Assembly (NCBI RefSeq): GCF_024749285.1 | Contig: NZ_CP087196.1 | Location: 3,472,001 to 3,536,000, forward strand | Reading direction: 5' to 3' | From: Pseudomonas sp. B21-015 | Lineage (GTDB): Bacteria; Pseudomonadota; Gammaproteobacteria; Pseudomonadales; Pseudomonadaceae | DNA length: 64,000 nt | Shown: piece after piece, positions 63,369 through 64,000 of the stretch | How the letters are laid out: each line of letters starts with the position of its first letter | How positions within the stretch are numbered: the stretch's first letter is position 1 | Position numbers and translations under genes: made by a program | The notes under the pieces: model-generated | Database searches by the model: none | What the model was told of the DNA's origin: nothing | Seen by the model: only the letters and a program-made list of their open reading frames with translations

Positions 63369-64000
63369 ATGAAAACAGTTTCCATCAGCGAAAACAGCTT
63401 GCCCGCGCAGATCTGGAACAGCGCCGCGCAACTGGACAACATTCCCGTCATCAACACCGAAACGCTGGTCCCGGCCGGCGCCCGCGCGGTGGTGATCGCC
63501 CCGCATCCCGGCGATGAAGTGGTGACCTGCGGTGGCCTGCTGCAACTGCTGTGCGTCCTCGGTCATCCCCTGCAATTGATCTCGATCACCGACGGTAGCG
63601 CCAGCCATCCAGGCTCGCGACAGTGGTCGGAAAAACGCCTGAGCGTGTTCCGCCCCCAGGAAAGCGTCGAAGCCTTGCGCCGGCTCGGGTTGCCGATGCA
63701 CAGCCTGAAGTGGATTCGCGGCGGCTTCACCGACAATGCGCTGGCCGAGCGGGAGTCAGAGTTGACCCAATTCATCGTCCGCTACCTGCGCCCCGGCGAT
63801 GTGGTGTTCAGCACCTGGCGCGAAGACGGCAATGTTGACCACGACGCTGTCGGCCGGGCCAGCGCCCGGGCTGCGGCCCTGGTCGGTGCGACGCTCAACG
63901 AAGTACCGGTCTGGGCCTGGCACTGGCCGATGCGCGATCACGGGCTGATCCCCTGGCATCGCGCGCGCAAGGTGCGCCTCGACACCTGGACCGTCGCGCG
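63369..64000 (+). CDS. PIG-L family deacetylase (N-terminal part, cut by window end)
   Basis: Zn-dependent LmbE/PIG-L-type deacetylase; 210 residues are visible before the right edge. Seen: the metal-binding motif VIAPHPGDEVVTCGGLL (about residues 44-60; HPGDE where the common form is HPDDE, with the metal-liganding His and second Asp kept), ITDGSASHPGS (about 77-87), VFSTWREDGNVDHDAVGRA (third metal-ligand His in VDHDAVG), and VPVWAWHWP. These enzymes remove acetyl groups from GlcNAc-type or related sugars. ATG at 63369. In pseudomonads the gene tends to precede methyltransferase and glycosyltransferase genes, which would lie outside the window. Confidence 0.88.
   Translation, partial: MKTVSISENSLPAQIWNSAAQLDNIPVINTETLVPAGARAVVIAPHPGDEVVTCGGLLQLLCVLGHPLQLISITDGSASHPGSRQWSEKRLSVFRPQESVEALRRLGLPMHSLKWIRGGFTDNALAERESELTQFIVRYLRPGDVVFSTWREDGNVDHDAVGRASARAAALVGATLNEVPVWAWHWPMRDHGLIPWHRARKVRLDTWTVA

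Overview
The window looks like chromosome from a fluorescent-group Pseudomonas. Codon use is GC-rich. Seven paired inverted REP elements (REPINs) of the type common in the P. fluorescens group are scattered between genes. The gene content is also typical of pseudomonads: uppP, nhaB, gnd-zwf, cptA, dpkA, pvdQ and a glgA-treZ-malQ-treY-glgX block. I saw no tRNA, rRNA, CRISPR array, transposase or prophage. Most of it reads as ordinary chromosome with several accessory insertions.

Layout. 1-3.8 kb: undecaprenyl-diphosphatase (cut by the window edge), a chemoreceptor, and a nicotinamide-riboside uptake and kinase pair. 4.1-10.9 kb: a six-gene operon with the gene order and repeat motif of the Fap functional-amyloid system. 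A near-consensus sigma-54 promoter precedes it, and a convergent sigma-54 enhancer-binding regulator follows it. 11-14.6 kb: a small conserved protein, a delta-60-repeat beta-propeller protein and the NhaB antiporter. 14.7-18 kb: a reverse-strand gnd-zwf-HAD operon with 4-base overlaps. 18-30 kb: mostly single metabolic and housekeeping genes (cptA, GNAT, zapE, NTF2-like and WYL pair, LEA-type lipoprotein, PhoD-like phosphatase, nitrilase with divergent LysR, DUF883, dpkA).

30-39.5 kb: a 1609-residue toxin-like protein ending in a zinc-protease-like domain, an orphan FecR-type anti-sigma protein, pvdQ (pyoverdine maturation acylase), a Fur-like protein reduced to its DNA-binding part, and two very small envelope proteins. 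39.8-46.9 kb: a compact five-gene operon that is the strongest candidate for an undescribed pathway. It holds an MdfA-like exporter, a LuxE-like acyl-protein synthetase, a LuxC-like reductase fused to a PaaK-like adenylation domain, a second PaaK-like protein and a GNAT acetyltransferase. It suggests activation and reduction of a carboxylic acid to an aldehyde-level product that is then acylated and exported, without any PKS or NRPS.

47-51.6 kb: LysR/aldo-keto reductase pair, DUF411 metal-binding protein, YqaA-like membrane protein, a 5'-truncated alpha/beta-hydrolase remnant, and a D-2-hydroxyacid dehydrogenase. 52-63 kb: the glycogen and trehalose block. GlgA makes alpha-glucan, TreY and TreZ convert it to trehalose, and MalQ and GlgX remodel and debranch it. 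A DUF2934 protein with a histone-H1-like tail sits inside the block. The window ends inside a PIG-L-type deacetylase gene. Calls rest on reading motifs by eye; no database search was run.
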